Source: Ruegeria aquimaris
GTDB taxonomy: Bacteria; Pseudomonadota; Alphaproteobacteria; Rhodobacterales; Rhodobacteraceae
Length of the DNA stretch: 64,000 bases
Direction of reading: 5' to 3'
Assembly (NCBI RefSeq): GCF_025751555.1
Contig: NZ_JAOWLB010000003.1
Coordinates: 349,524 to 413,523 of the forward strand
Each line of letters starts with the position of its first letter. The stretch's first letter is position 1. Below are positions 1 through 9,229 of the stretch, one piece after another. The notes below the pieces were generated by a model. The model ran no database searches. It saw nothing but the letters and a program-made list of their open reading frames with translations, and was not told the origin of the DNA. The position numbers and the translations under genes were made by a program.

Positions 1-1
1 G

Positions 2-409
2 GTGACAGCCTTTCGGCAGTTCTGCGTCGAAGCACCCGCCAGCCGCTCGGCGCAAGAGGGCAAGCTGCGCAACGCCAGCTACGTTCCGACCGCGCCGCGC
101 AACGGTAACAAGCCGCAGGTGTTTCTCGTCGACGACCGGCGCCCGGCCATTGTCGTCTCGGATACCACCTGCATGGCGCGCGCTTACGCCCGCACCGGCC
201 AGACCGAGAAGATGAACGACTATGTCGCCTCGGCCTTTCCGGATGCCCGGCCGGTGTCGCCGGACAGTCTGCCAAAGACTTTTGAACAAGCCTGGTCGGT
301 CAATCTGCCCGACGCGGCGATCATCGCAACCGAGCGTGTCAACGATCTCGGCAATTCCTCTGGATATGGGCTGATCCTGCATCGGCCCAATCGGCCAAGA
401 ACCAATTAG
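2..409 (+). CDS. Conserved hypothetical protein upstream of sucD, 5' end probably outside the window
   Basis: The reading frame is open from the first bases of the window and ends 17 bases before the sucD start. The GTG at position 2 may only be an internal valine, so the true N-terminus, perhaps with a signal peptide, is likely missing. The visible 135 residues show no motif I recognise; there are two cysteines and the C-terminus is Asn/Arg/Pro rich. It lies directly before sucD on the same strand with a good Shine-Dalgarno for sucD in between, so it is probably co-transcribed with sucD (and with sucC, which I expect upstream but cannot see). Function unknown. Confidence 0.6.
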   Translation: MTAFRQFCVEAPASRSAQEGKLRNASYVPTAPRNGNKPQVFLVDDRRPAIVVSDTTCMARAYARTGQTEKMNDYVASAFPDARPVSPDSLPKTFEQAWSVNLPDAAIIATERVNDLGNSSGYGLILHRPNRPRTN

Positions 410-426
410 GACAGGAGACTTCCCAA

Positions 427-1311
427 ATGGCAGTCCTCATCGACGAAAACACCAAGGTCATCTGCCAGGGCTTCACCGGCTCGCAGGGCACCTTTCACTC
501 GGAACAGGCAATCGCCTATGGCACCAAGATGGTTGGCGGGGTCACCCCCGGCAAAGGCGGTAGCACCCACCTGAACCTGCCCGTCTTCAACTCTGTGCAC
601 GAGGCCAAGGCCGTGACCGAGGCCAACGCCTCCGTCATCTATGTGCCGCCGCCCTTTGCCGCCGACTCGATCCTCGAGGCGATCGACGCCAAGATGGAGC
701 TGATCGTCTGCATCACCGAGGGCATTCCGGTGCTCGACATGATGAAGGTCAAGCGCGCCCTCGAAGGCTCGTCGTCGCGCCTCATCGGCCCCAACTGCCC
801 CGGCGTGATCACCCCCGGCGCTTGCAAGATCGGCATCATGCCCGGCCATATCCACAAGCGCGGCAGCGTCGGCGTTGTGTCCCGTTCGGGCACCCTGACC
901 TATGAAGCGGTGAAACAGACCTCGGATATCGGTCTGGGCCAGTCCACCGCCGTGGGCATCGGCGGCGACCCGATCAAGGGGACCGAGCATATCGACGTGC
1001 TGGAATGGTTCCTGGCCGACGATGAAACCGAAAGCATCATCATGATCGGCGAGATCGGCGGCAGCGCCGAGGAAGAGGCCGCCCAGTTCCTGAAGGACGA
1101 GGCCAAGAAGGGCCGCAAGAAGCCGGTCGCCGGTTTCATCGCGGGCCGCACCGCGCCTCCGGGCCGCCGCATGGGCCACGCGGGCGCCATCGTCGCCGGC
1201 GGCAAGGGCGGCGCCGAGGACAAGATCGAAGCCATGCGCTCGGCCGGGATCGTCGTGGCCGACAGCCCGGCAACCCTGGGCGAGGCCGTGCTGGCCGCCA
1301 TCGGCAAGTAA
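427..1311 (+). CDS. sucD: Succinyl-CoA synthetase alpha subunit
   Basis: 294 residues, the usual length for SucD. It forms with SucC the enzyme that converts succinyl-CoA, phosphate and nucleoside diphosphate to succinate, CoA and NTP in the TCA cycle. The N-terminal Rossmann CoA-binding domain begins with the family signature [19 protein letters not shown] near residue 11, and the phosphorylated catalytic histidine is seen in [11 protein letters not shown] (H251). The ATG at 427 is preceded by aggaga-type Shine-Dalgarno sequence. Followed by a GC-rich hairpin at 1319-1338 before the next gene. Confidence 0.97.
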   Translation: MAVLIDENTKVICQGFTGSQGTFHSEQAIAYGTKMVGGVTPGKGGSTHLNLPVFNSVHEAKAVTEANASVIYVPPPFAADSILEAIDAKMELIVCITEGIPVLDMMKVKRALEGSSSRLIGPNCPGVITPGACKIGIMPGHIHKRGSVGVVSRSGTLTYEAVKQTSDIGLGQSTAVGIGGDPIKGTEHIDVLEWFLADDETESIIMIGEIGGSAEEEAAQFLKDEAKKGRKKPVAGFIAGRTAPPGRRMGHAGAIVAGGKGGAEDKIEAMRSAGIVVADSPATLGEAVLAAIGK

Positions 1312-1318
1312 CCCGCCG

Positions 1319-1338
1319 GCCCCGCGCCAGCGCGGGGC
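1319..1338 (+). terminator. GC-rich hairpin after sucD
   Basis: Eight-base perfect stem gccccgcg / cgcggggc with a ccag loop, 8 bases after the sucD stop codon. There is no run of T after it, so it may be a weak or factor-dependent terminator or an mRNA-stabilising 3' hairpin. Confidence 0.5.
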
Positions 1339-1360
1339 GGCATTGAAATCGGGAGGACAC

Positions 1361-1912
1361 ATGACGTTCGGTCAATCCATAGGAACGTGTTTCTCGAAAT
1401 ACTTCACCTTCTCCGGGCGGGCCTCTCGCCCGGAATACTGGTATTTTTTCCTGTTCATGGTGCTGGGCAACGTGGTGGCGACCCTGCTCGACGCGGCGCT
1501 GTTCGATTCCCTGACCACCACGCTCGAAACCTCGGACACCGGCGCCGGCGCCAGTATCGAGAATACCGGCCCCATCAGTGCGCTGTTCTCGCTTGCCCTG
1601 TTCCTGCCGCATCTGGCCGTGGCCTTTCGCCGGATGCACGACACCGGCCGCAGCGGGCTGTTTGCGCTGTTTCCCATTCTGCTGATGATCGGCGCCGGAT
1701 TGATCCTGGTTTTCGGCATCGGCATCGCCTCCAGCTTCGCCTCTGGCGGCTCGCTCGACCTCCTCTTCACCCGCGCCACGCTGCTGTTGCTGATCCCGAC
1801 TGTCGCCGTCCTGATCGTCTCACCGCTCCTGGTGCTGTGGTGGCTGACCCGGCCCAGCCAGCCGGGCGCAAACAGATACGGTCCGAACCCCGGGCGGGCA
1901 GTGTCGCCATGA
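1361..1912 (+). CDS. DUF805 family integral membrane protein
   Basis: 183 residues from the ATG at 1361, chosen because gggagga lies 4-10 bases upstream; an in-frame TTG at 1343 has no ribosome site. The N-terminus has the DUF805 hallmark, an aromatic stretch ending in FSGRASRPEYWYFFLF, followed by hydrophobic segments at about residues 25-45, 70-90, 105-130 and 140-165; the middle HDTGRSGLFALFPI element is also typical. Function of the family is unknown. Its stop overlaps the ATG of the following hydrolase (ATGA), so the two are translationally coupled and form an insert between sucD and sucA. Confidence 0.85.
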   Translation: MTFGQSIGTCFSKYFTFSGRASRPEYWYFFLFMVLGNVVATLLDAALFDSLTTTLETSDTGAGASIENTGPISALFSLALFLPHLAVAFRRMHDTGRSGLFALFPILLMIGAGLILVFGIGIASSFASGGSLDLLFTRATLLLLIPTVAVLIVSPLLVLWWLTRPSQPGANRYGPNPGRAVSP

Positions 1913-2670
1913 TCGGTCGCATCGCACATATGTCCCATCTGCATCGGCGCCTCGCGGCAGGCCTTGCTACACTGTTCCTGTGTCTTGGCACCCCGGTGCT
2001 GGCCGAAATGTTCGGGCCGATCTCGGGCCAGGTTCATGGTGTCGGCCCCAAAGCGCTGGTTATCGTCCTGCACGGAGATTCCGGGCCGGACTACATCACG
2101 TCCTTTGCCACGGAACTGGCCGCGCAGAACCCGCAGGCAACCGTCATCCAGATGGCGCGGCCCGGCTATTCCGTCGCCGGGCGCCGCAGCAAGGGTTCCA
2201 ATAATGGCAGCCGCGACCACTATACCAAACAGAACAACAATCTGCTCGCACAGGGTATCTCGGCGGCTGGCCAGACATACCCGCATCAAAAGCTGGTGAT
2301 GGTGGCCCATTCCGGCGGAGCGGCTCAGACCGCCACCCTGCTGGGAACGGTGCCGGGTCTGATCGACACGGCAATCCTGGTGTCCGGCCCGTTCGACATT
2401 CCGCGCTGGCGCGCGGCGCGCGGCACGCCATGGCCCAAAAGCCAGTCGCCGATCCGCTATCTGGACCAGATACCACGGCAAACCCGGATCATCGCGGTGA
2501 CCGGCCAGAACGATTCCAACACCCAGCCCGGCCTTGCCCGGGACTATGTGGCCAAGGCCCAGGCGCGCGGCCTGAACGCCACATTCACCGCCCTACCAAA
2601 TGCAGGCCACAGTTTCAGATCGCTCAAAGAACCCGTTCTGGCCATCGCGACGCGCGAAATCCAGAGCTAG
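1909..2670 (+). CDS. Secreted alpha/beta-fold serine hydrolase
   Basis: 253 residues from the ATG overlapping the DUF805 stop; an ATG seven codons further is an alternative. An N-terminal signal peptide ends about residue 31 with a TPVLA-E cleavage-like site, suggesting periplasmic export. The mature part shows an oxyanion-loop-like LHGDSGPDY, a nucleophile elbow VAHSGGA (Ser within HSGG), an Asp candidate in GQNDSN and a C-terminal NAGHSF histidine, i.e. a complete Ser-Asp-His set. The substrate cannot be told from sequence. It ends 17 bases before sucA and is probably read through into it. Confidence 0.8.
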   Translation: MIGRIAHMSHLHRRLAAGLATLFLCLGTPVLAEMFGPISGQVHGVGPKALVIVLHGDSGPDYITSFATELAAQNPQATVIQMARPGYSVAGRRSKGSNNGSRDHYTKQNNNLLAQGISAAGQTYPHQKLVMVAHSGGAAQTATLLGTVPGLIDTAILVSGPFDIPRWRAARGTPWPKSQSPIRYLDQIPRQTRIIAVTGQNDSNTQPGLARDYVAKAQARGLNATFTALPNAGHSFRSLKEPVLAIATREIQS

Positions 2671-2687
2671 GAAAGTCAGGTGAACCA

Positions 2688-5645
2688 ATGACCGAACAAT
2701 CGCCCAACTCCATGTTTCATGCCTCAAGCTTCATGCAGGGGCATAATGCGGAATATCTCGAACAGCTCTATGCCCGATACGCCAACGACCCCGCGTCGGT
2801 CGATGCCGCCTGGGCCGAATTTTTCCGCGCCATGGGCGACGCGGAAACCGATGTAAAGAAAGAGGCCGACGGTCCCAGCTGGGCGCGCGCCGACTGGCCG
2901 CCGATGCCCGCTGACGACCTGACCGGGGCGCTGACCGGCCAATGGGCCGAGGTCGACGGCAAGGCCGCAGGCAAGAAGATCAAGGAAAAGGCCGCTGCCG
3001 CAGGGGTCGAGATCAGCGAAGAGCAGGTCAAGCGCGCGGTGCTCGACTCGATCCGCGCCCTGATGATCATCCGCGCCTATCGCATCCGGGGGCATCTGGT
3101 GGCCGATCTCGACCCGCTGGGCATGCGGGCCAATACCCCCCACCCCGAGCTTGACCCGCGCACCTACGGGTTCTCGGACGCCGACCTGGATCGCCCGATC
3201 TTCATCGACAACGTGCTGGGCCTGACCCATGCCTCGATGCGCCAGATCATCGACATCGTCAAACGCACCTATTGCGGCACCTTTGCCCTGCAATACATGC
3301 ACATCTCGAACCCCGAAGAGGCCGCCTGGCTGAAAGAGCGGATCGAAGGTTACGGCAAGGAAATCTCGTTCACCCGCGAAGGCCGCAAGGCCATCCTGAA
3401 CAAGATGGTCGAGGCCGAGGGGTTCGAGAAGTTCCTGCACGTCAAATACATGGGCACCAAGCGCTTTGGCCTTGACGGCGGCGAGGCGCTGATCCCCGCT
3501 ATGGAACAGATCATCAAGCGCGGCGGCGCGCTGGGGGTCCGCGAGATCGTCATCGGCATGCCCCACCGGGGCCGCCTGAACATCCTCGCCAACGTGATGG
3601 GCAAACCCTATCGCGCCATCTTCAACGAGTTCCAGGGCGGCAGCTTCAAGCCCGAGGATGTCGATGGTTCGGGCGACGTGAAATACCACCTCGGCGCCTC
3701 CTCGGACCGCGAGTTCGACGGCAATACGGTTCACCTCAGCCTCACCGCCAACCCCTCGCATCTCGAGGCGGTCAACCCCGTGGTTCTGGGCAAGGCTCGC
3801 GCCAAGCAGGACCAGTTCGGTGACAAGGACCGCACCTCGGTCATGCCGGTGCTGCTGCATGGCGACGCCGCCTTTGCCGGTCAGGGCGTGGTGGCCGAAT
3901 GCTTCCAGCTTTCGGGCATCCGCGGCCACCGTACCGGCGGCACCATGCATATCGTGGTCAACAACCAGATCGGCTTTACCACCGCGCCGCATTTCAGCCG
4001 CTCCAGCCCCTATCCGACCGACATCGCCCTGATGGTCGAGGCGCCGATCTTCCACGTCAACGGCGACGACCCCGAGGCGGTGGTACACGCCGCCAAGGTG
4101 GCCACCGAGTTCCGGCAAAAGTTCCGCAAGGATGTGGTGATCGACATCTTCTGCTATCGCCGGTTCGGCCATAACGAGGGCGACGAGCCCATGTTCACCA
4201 ACCCGATCATGTACAAGCGGATCAAGACCCACAAAACCACACTCAGCCTCTATACCGAGCGTCTTGTCCGCGACGGGCTGATCCCCGAGGGCGAGATCGA
4301 GGATATGAAGGCCGCCTTCCAGGCGCATCTGAACGAAGAGTTCGAGGCCGGCAAGGATTACAAGCCCAACAAGGCCGACTGGCTGGATGGGCGCTGGTCG
4401 CACCTGAACCGGAACAAAGAGGAATACGTGCGCGGCGAAACCGCGATCACGCCCGAAACCCTGGCCGAGGTCGGCACCGCCCTGACGCGCGCGCCCGACG
4501 GCTTCGCCATGCACAAGACGGTCGAACGCCTGCTCGACACCAAGAAGGCAATGTTCGACACCGGCAAGGGGTTCGACTGGGCCACGGGCGAGGCGCTGGC
4601 CTATGGCTCGCTTCTGACCGAGGGCTACCCGGTCCGGCTCGCCGGTCAGGACGCGACACGCGGCACGTTCAGCCAGCGTCACTCCGGCCTGATCAACCAG
4701 GAAACCGAAGAGCGGTATTACCCGCTCAACAACATCCGCAACGGTCAGGCGCAGTACGAGGTCATCGACTCGATGCTCAGCGAATACGCCGTGCTGGGGT
4801 TCGAGTACGGCTACAGCCTTGCCGAACCCAATGCCCTGACGCTGTGGGAGGCGCAGTTCGGCGATTTCGCCAACGGCGCCCAGATCATGTTCGACCAGTT
4901 CATCAGCTCGGGCGAAAGCAAATGGCTACGGATGTCCGGCCTCGTGGTGCTGCTGCCCCACGGGTTCGAGGGCCAGGGCCCCGAACACAGCTCGGCCCGT
5001 CTGGAACGCTTCCTGCAAATGTGCGGCCAGGACAACTGGATCGTGGCCAACTGCACCACGCCGGCCAACTACTTCCACATCCTGCGCCGGCAGATCCACC
5101 GCACCTTCCGCAAGCCGCTGATCATGTTCACGCCCAAGTCGCTCCTGCGGCACAAGCTGGCGATCAGCACGGCCGAGGATTTCACCACCGGTTCCAGCTT
5201 CCACCGGGTGCTGTGGGATGACGCAGAAAAGGGCAACTCGGACACCAAGCTGGTCGCCGACGACAAGATCAAGCGCGTCGTCATGTGTTCGGGCAAGGTC
5301 TATTACGACCTGCTCGAGGAACGCGACGCGCGCGGCATCGACGATGTCTACCTGCTCCGGATCGAGCAGTACTATCCCTTCCCCGCCCACTCGCTGATCG
5401 CCGAGCTGGAGCGGTTCAAGGGGGCCGAGATGGTCTGGTGCCAGGAAGAGCCCAAGAACCAGGGCGCCTGGTCCTTCATCGAGCCCAATATCGAATGGGT
5501 GCTGACCCGTATCGGCGCCAAGCACTCCCGCCCGACCTATGTGGGCCGTGCCACCTCGGCCTCGCCTGCCACCGGTCTGGCCAGCCAACACAAAGCCCAA
5601 CAAGAGGCGCTCGTGAACGAAGCGCTGAGCATCGAAGGAAAATAA
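2688..5645 (+). CDS. sucA: 2-oxoglutarate dehydrogenase E1 component (thiamine diphosphate dependent)
   Basis: 985 residues. Decarboxylates 2-oxoglutarate and reductively succinylates the lipoyl group of SucB. The frame is open much further upstream, but homologous sequence starts at the ATG at 2688 (MTEQSPNSMF), after gaaagtcagg. The N-terminal E1o-specific segment (NAEYLEQLYARYANDPASVD) interacts with E2; the ThDP domain includes IGMPHRGRLNILANV, HGDAAFAGQGVV and VNNQIGFTT; the C-terminal transketolase-like domain has LLPHGFEGQGPEHSSAR. Three bases separate it from sucB. Confidence 0.98.
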   Translation: MTEQSPNSMFHASSFMQGHNAEYLEQLYARYANDPASVDAAWAEFFRAMGDAETDVKKEADGPSWARADWPPMPADDLTGALTGQWAEVDGKAAGKKIKEKAAAAGVEISEEQVKRAVLDSIRALMIIRAYRIRGHLVADLDPLGMRANTPHPELDPRTYGFSDADLDRPIFIDNVLGLTHASMRQIIDIVKRTYCGTFALQYMHISNPEEAAWLKERIEGYGKEISFTREGRKAILNKMVEAEGFEKFLHVKYMGTKRFGLDGGEALIPAMEQIIKRGGALGVREIVIGMPHRGRLNILANVMGKPYRAIFNEFQGGSFKPEDVDGSGDVKYHLGASSDREFDGNTVHLSLTANPSHLEAVNPVVLGKARAKQDQFGDKDRTSVMPVLLHGDAAFAGQGVVAECFQLSGIRGHRTGGTMHIVVNNQIGFTTAPHFSRSSPYPTDIALMVEAPIFHVNGDDPEAVVHAAKVATEFRQKFRKDVVIDIFCYRRFGHNEGDEPMFTNPIMYKRIKTHKTTLSLYTERLVRDGLIPEGEIEDMKAAFQAHLNEEFEAGKDYKPNKADWLDGRWSHLNRNKEEYVRGETAITPETLAEVGTALTRAPDGFAMHKTVERLLDTKKAMFDTGKGFDWATGEALAYGSLLTEGYPVRLAGQDATRGTFSQRHSGLINQETEERYYPLNNIRNGQAQYEVIDSMLSEYAVLGFEYGYSLAEPNALTLWEAQFGDFANGAQIMFDQFISSGESKWLRMSGLVVLLPHGFEGQGPEHSSARLERFLQMCGQDNWIVANCTTPANYFHILRRQIHRTFRKPLIMFTPKSLLRHKLAISTAEDFTTGSSFHRVLWDDAEKGNSDTKLVADDKIKRVVMCSGKVYYDLLEERDARGIDDVYLLRIEQYYPFPAHSLIAELERFKGAEMVWCQEEPKNQGAWSFIEPNIEWVLTRIGAKHSRPTYVGRATSASPATGLASQHKAQQEALVNEALSIEGK

Positions 5646-5648
5646 CCG

Positions 5649-7157
5649 ATGACGATCGAAGTTCGTGTCCCCACGCTTGGCGAATCCGTGACCGAGGCCA
5701 CCGTGGCCACCTGGTTCAAGAAACCCGGTGATGCCGTGGCCGTGGACGAGATGCTCTGCGAGCTGGAAACCGACAAGGTGACTGTCGAGGTCCCGGCCCC
5801 CGCCGCTGGCGTGATGGGCGAGATTGTGGCCAAGGAAGGCGAAACCGTGGGCGTCAACGCCCTGCTGGCGACTATCGCGGCTGGCGAAGGCGCCGCCGCC
5901 CCCGCCGCTGCTGCGACACCCGCCGCCGCCCCTGCCGCTTCCGGCGGGTCAGTCGACGTGATGGTGCCCACCTTGGGTGAATCGGTGACCGAGGCCACCG
6001 TCTCCACCTGGTTCAAGAAGGTGGGCGATACCGTCGCGCAGGACGAGATGCTGTGCGAGCTGGAAACCGACAAGGTCTCGGTCGAGGTCCCCGCACCTGC
6101 GGCCGGTGTTCTGGCCGAAATCGTCGCGCCCGAAGGCGCCACCGTGAACGCCGCCGCCAAACTGGCGGTGATCTCGGGCAGCGCCTCGGGCGCCGCGCCC
6201 GCGCCTGCCGCGCCCGCAGCTGCCGTCACTCCGGCAGTCGCCACCGCCAAGGACGTGGCCAACGCGCCCTCGGCTGAAAAGGCGATGGCCGAGGCCGGGA
6301 TCAGCCCGGCCCAGGTCACCGGCACCGGCCGCGACGGCCGCATCATGAAAGAGGACGTGGCCGCCGCCGTGGCCGCCGCCGCAGCAGCCCCCGCCGCAGC
6401 GCCCGCCGCACCGGCCCCTGCCACAGCCCCCCGCGCACCGACGCTGGCCGAGGATGCCGCGCGCGAGGAACGCGTCCGCATGACCCGCCTGCGCCAGACC
6501 ATCGCCAAGCGCCTCAAGGACGCCCAGAACACCGCCGCGATCCTGACCACCTATAACGAGGTGGACATGACCGAGGTGATGGAACTGCGCAACACCTACA
6601 AGGACGCGTTCGAGAAGAAGCACGGCGTGCGCATGGGCTTCATGTCCTTCTTCACCAAGGCCTGCTGCCACGCGCTGAAAGAGGTGCCCGAGGTCAACGC
6701 CGAGATCGACGGCCAGGACATCGTCTACAAGAACTATGTGCATATGGGTGTCGCCGCCGGTACGCCGCAGGGCCTGGTGGTGCCGGTCATCCGCGACGCC
6801 GACCAGATGTCCTTTGCCGAGATCGAAAAGGCGATCGCCGAAAAGGGCAAGCGCGCCCGCGAAGGCAAGCTCTCCATGGCCGAAATGCAGGGCGGCACCT
6901 TCACCATCTCCAACGGTGGCGTCTACGGCTCTCTGATGTCCTCGCCGATCCTGAACCCCCCGCAGTCGGGCATCCTCGGCATGCACAAGATCCAGGACCG
7001 CCCGATGGTCATCAACGGCGAGATCAAGATCCGCCCGATGATGTATCTGGCGCTCAGCTACGATCACCGCATCGTCGACGGCAAGGGCGCCGTGACCTTC
7101 CTGGTGCGCGTCAAGGAAGCGCTCGAAGATCCCCGTCGCCTGCTGATGGATCTGTGA
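5649..7157 (+). CDS. sucB: Dihydrolipoyllysine-residue succinyltransferase (E2o) with two lipoyl domains
   Basis: 502 residues, about 100 longer than the E. coli enzyme. There are two successive lipoyl domains, residues about 1-77 and 100-176, each with an ELETDKV lipoylation site (K43 and K142), joined by Ala/Pro-rich linkers. A peripheral-subunit binding domain follows at about 208-243, then the catalytic acyltransferase domain with the C-terminal HRIVDG motif (H473, D477). Transfers the succinyl group to CoA. A strong hairpin lies 11 bases after the stop. The ATG follows an aaggaaaa ribosome site at the sucA stop. Confidence 0.97.
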   Translation: MTIEVRVPTLGESVTEATVATWFKKPGDAVAVDEMLCELETDKVTVEVPAPAAGVMGEIVAKEGETVGVNALLATIAAGEGAAAPAAAATPAAAPAASGGSVDVMVPTLGESVTEATVSTWFKKVGDTVAQDEMLCELETDKVSVEVPAPAAGVLAEIVAPEGATVNAAAKLAVISGSASGAAPAPAAPAAAVTPAVATAKDVANAPSAEKAMAEAGISPAQVTGTGRDGRIMKEDVAAAVAAAAAAPAAAPAAPAPATAPRAPTLAEDAAREERVRMTRLRQTIAKRLKDAQNTAAILTTYNEVDMTEVMELRNTYKDAFEKKHGVRMGFMSFFTKACCHALKEVPEVNAEIDGQDIVYKNYVHMGVAAGTPQGLVVPVIRDADQMSFAEIEKAIAEKGKRAREGKLSMAEMQGGTFTISNGGVYGSLMSSPILNPPQSGILGMHKIQDRPMVINGEIKIRPMMYLALSYDHRIVDGKGAVTFLVRVKEALEDPRRLLMDL

Positions 7158-7168
7158 TCCAAGACAAC

Positions 7169-7198
7169 CGGCCTCGCACCATGTCCGGTGCGAGGCCG
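7169..7198 (+). terminator. Perfect 12-bp stem-loop after sucB
   Basis: cggcctcgcacc, loop atgtcc, then ggtgcgaggccg. The stem is perfect but is followed by aaacc, not a T run. It sits between sucB and the next two genes (89-aa protein, lpd), so it could attenuate transcription or stabilise the upstream sucAB message rather than stop all transcription. Confidence 0.5.
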
Positions 7199-7339
7199 AA
7201 ACCATCCAAGGCCGGACAGGCAAGCAATCCGGGTAAGACGGGTCAGATGATTGACGGAATGCTATCCAGATTTGCCGCGCTCCGGGTCACGCACCGGCGG
7301 CCCGCTGCCTTACATGCCGGATCAAAAGGACACTAACCC

Positions 7340-7609
7340 ATGGCAACACATGCCCTCTGGCAGGCCGACGTGGCCGATTTCGACTCCTGGCTCAAGGTAT
7401 TCCGCGAGGATCGCGCGATGCGCAAGGCGGCGGGTATCCGCGACCTGCATGTCTGGCGCGACCCTGATCGCGCCGACCACGCCGTGGCCCTGTTCGAGAT
7501 CACCAACCTCGCCTCGGCCAAGGCCTTCTTCGACAGCGAGGAACTGGCCATGCATCACGAACGCGGCGGCATCGCCCATATCACGGTGAAACTGCTGACA
7601 CCGGTCTGA
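7340..7609 (+). CDS. Small hypothetical protein between sucB and lpd
   Basis: 89 residues with an aaagga ribosome site ahead of the ATG. No firm family; the pattern of alternating beta strands ([42 protein letters not shown]) resembles small dimeric alpha/beta-barrel proteins (ABM/EthD-like fold), which is only a structural guess. It sits 71 bases before lpd on the same strand. No signal peptide or membrane segment. Whether it has a role with the 2-oxoglutarate dehydrogenase complex is unknown. Confidence 0.7.
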   Translation: MATHALWQADVADFDSWLKVFREDRAMRKAAGIRDLHVWRDPDRADHAVALFEITNLASAKAFFDSEELAMHHERGGIAHITVKLLTPV

Positions 7610-7680
7610 TCCGGCGACGGCACGACATTTCAGGCACCGGGCCGCAACAGCCCGCCCGGCGCACACGAAGGAGAGATAAA

Positions 7681-9069
7681 ATGGCTAGTTATGACGTTAT
7701 CGTAATCGGCGCCGGCCCCGGCGGCTATGTCTGCGCCATCCGCTGCGCCCAGCTTGGTCTGAAAACCGCCGTGGTCGAAGGCCGCGAAACCCTGGGCGGC
7801 ACCTGCCTGAACGTGGGCTGCATCCCCTCCAAGGCGCTGCTGCATGCCTCGCACAGCCTGCACGAGGCGCAGCACAACTTTGCCAAGATGGGGCTCAAGG
7901 GCAAGGCGCCCTCGGTCGACTGGAAGCAGATGCTCGCCTACAAGGACGAGGTGATTGAGGGCAACACCAAGGGCATCGAATTCCTGTTCAAAAAGAACAA
8001 GATCGACTGGATCAAGGGCTGGGCCACCATCCCCGCCGCAGGCAAGGTGCAGGTGGGCGACGACACCCACGAGGCCAAGAACATCATCATCGCCTCCGGG
8101 TCCGAGCCCGCCTCGCTGCCGGGTGTCGAGGTGGACGAGAAAACCGTCGTGACCTCCACCGGCGCCCTGGAACTGGGCAAGATCCCGAAATCCATGGTGG
8201 TGATCGGCGCAGGCGTGATCGGGCTGGAACTGGGCTCGGTCTATGCCCGCCTGGGTGCCGAGGTGACGGTGGTCGAATTCCTCGACGTGATCACCCCCGG
8301 CATGGACGGCGAGGTGCAAAAGACCTTCCAGCGCATCCTGAAAAAGCAGGGCCTGAACTTCGTCATGGGCGCCGCGGTGCAAAAGACCGAAGTGGCCAAG
8401 GGCAAGGCCAAGGTCACCTACAAGCTGATGAAGAAGGACACCGAGCACGAGATCGAAGCCGATACCGTGCTGGTCGCCACCGGGCGCAAACCCTATACCG
8501 CCGGCTTGGGCCTCGACAAGCTGGGGATCGAGATGACCCAGCGCGGCCAGATCAAGGTCGGCAAGGACTGGCAGACCAACGTGCCCGGCATCTATGCCAT
8601 CGGTGACGTGATCGAAGGCCCAATGCTTGCCCACAAGGCCGAGGACGAGGGCATGGCCGCCGCCGAGCAGGTCGCGGGCAAGCATGGGCATGTCAACTAT
8701 GGCGTCATCCCCGGCGTGATCTACACCACCCCCGAGGTCGCCAATGTCGGCGCCACCGAGGAAAGCCTCAAGGCCGAAGGCCGCGCCTACAAGGTCGGCA
8801 AGTTCATGTTCATGGGCAATGGCCGCGCCAAGGCCAACTTCGCCGGCGAAGGCTTCGTCAAGATCCTCGCCGACAAGGATACCGACCGCATCCTGGGCGC
8901 CCATATCATCGGCCCGGCGGCGGGAGAGCTGATCCACGAGGTCTGCGTCGCGATGGAATTCGGCGCCTCGGCCGAGGATCTGGCGCTGACCTGCCACGCG
9001 CACCCGACCTATTCCGAGGCCGTGCGCGAGGCAGCACTCGCCTGTGGCGACGGTCCGATCCATTCGTGA
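7681..9069 (+). CDS. lpd: Dihydrolipoyl dehydrogenase (E3)
   Basis: 462 residues. FAD-dependent enzyme that reoxidises the dihydrolipoyl groups of SucB with NAD. Visible are the N-terminal FAD site [21 protein letters not shown], the redox-active disulfide [13 protein letters not shown] (C42, C47), the NAD site [20 protein letters not shown], the second FAD motif IYAIGDV, and the C-terminal HAHPTYSEA active-site histidine. The gene follows gaaggagag. Its position after sucAB suggests it is the E3 of the 2-oxoglutarate dehydrogenase complex. Confidence 0.97.
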   Translation: MASYDVIVIGAGPGGYVCAIRCAQLGLKTAVVEGRETLGGTCLNVGCIPSKALLHASHSLHEAQHNFAKMGLKGKAPSVDWKQMLAYKDEVIEGNTKGIEFLFKKNKIDWIKGWATIPAAGKVQVGDDTHEAKNIIIASGSEPASLPGVEVDEKTVVTSTGALELGKIPKSMVVIGAGVIGLELGSVYARLGAEVTVVEFLDVITPGMDGEVQKTFQRILKKQGLNFVMGAAVQKTEVAKGKAKVTYKLMKKDTEHEIEADTVLVATGRKPYTAGLGLDKLGIEMTQRGQIKVGKDWQTNVPGIYAIGDVIEGPMLAHKAEDEGMAAAEQVAGKHGHVNYGVIPGVIYTTPEVANVGATEESLKAEGRAYKVGKFMFMGNGRAKANFAGEGFVKILADKDTDRILGAHIIGPAAGELIHEVCVAMEFGASAEDLALTCHAHPTYSEAVREAALACGDGPIHS

Positions 9070-9078
9070 CCCGCAAGA

Positions 9079-9105
9079 GCGGGGCGGCGCCCACCGCCGC
9101 CCCGC
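9079..9105 (+). terminator. GC-rich hairpin after lpd
   Basis: Eleven-base perfect stem gcggggcggcg / cgccgccccgc with a five-base loop, beginning 10 bases after the lpd stop. No T run follows; likely end of the suc/lpd transcript. Confidence 0.6.
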
Positions 9106-9229
9106 AATCCTGTCCCGGAAATGGCGCCACAGCGCCACGCGCGCGGACGGGTTTTGAGTTTTCGACACTTTCAGGCATGATACCCCGATCCGAACCGGAT
9201 GATCGCACCGCTCAGGGGAAAGGGGTGTC

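Noticed and set aside
2430..2687. N-terminal extension of sucA upstream of 2688
   Set aside because: Lies over the hydrolase gene in another frame and has no similarity to E1o N-termini; a ribosome site precedes 2688.
2724..4682. 652-codon open frame antisense to sucA
   Set aside because: Shadow of the sucA coding sequence; no motif or ribosome site, His/Gly/Val-rich composition typical of antisense frames.
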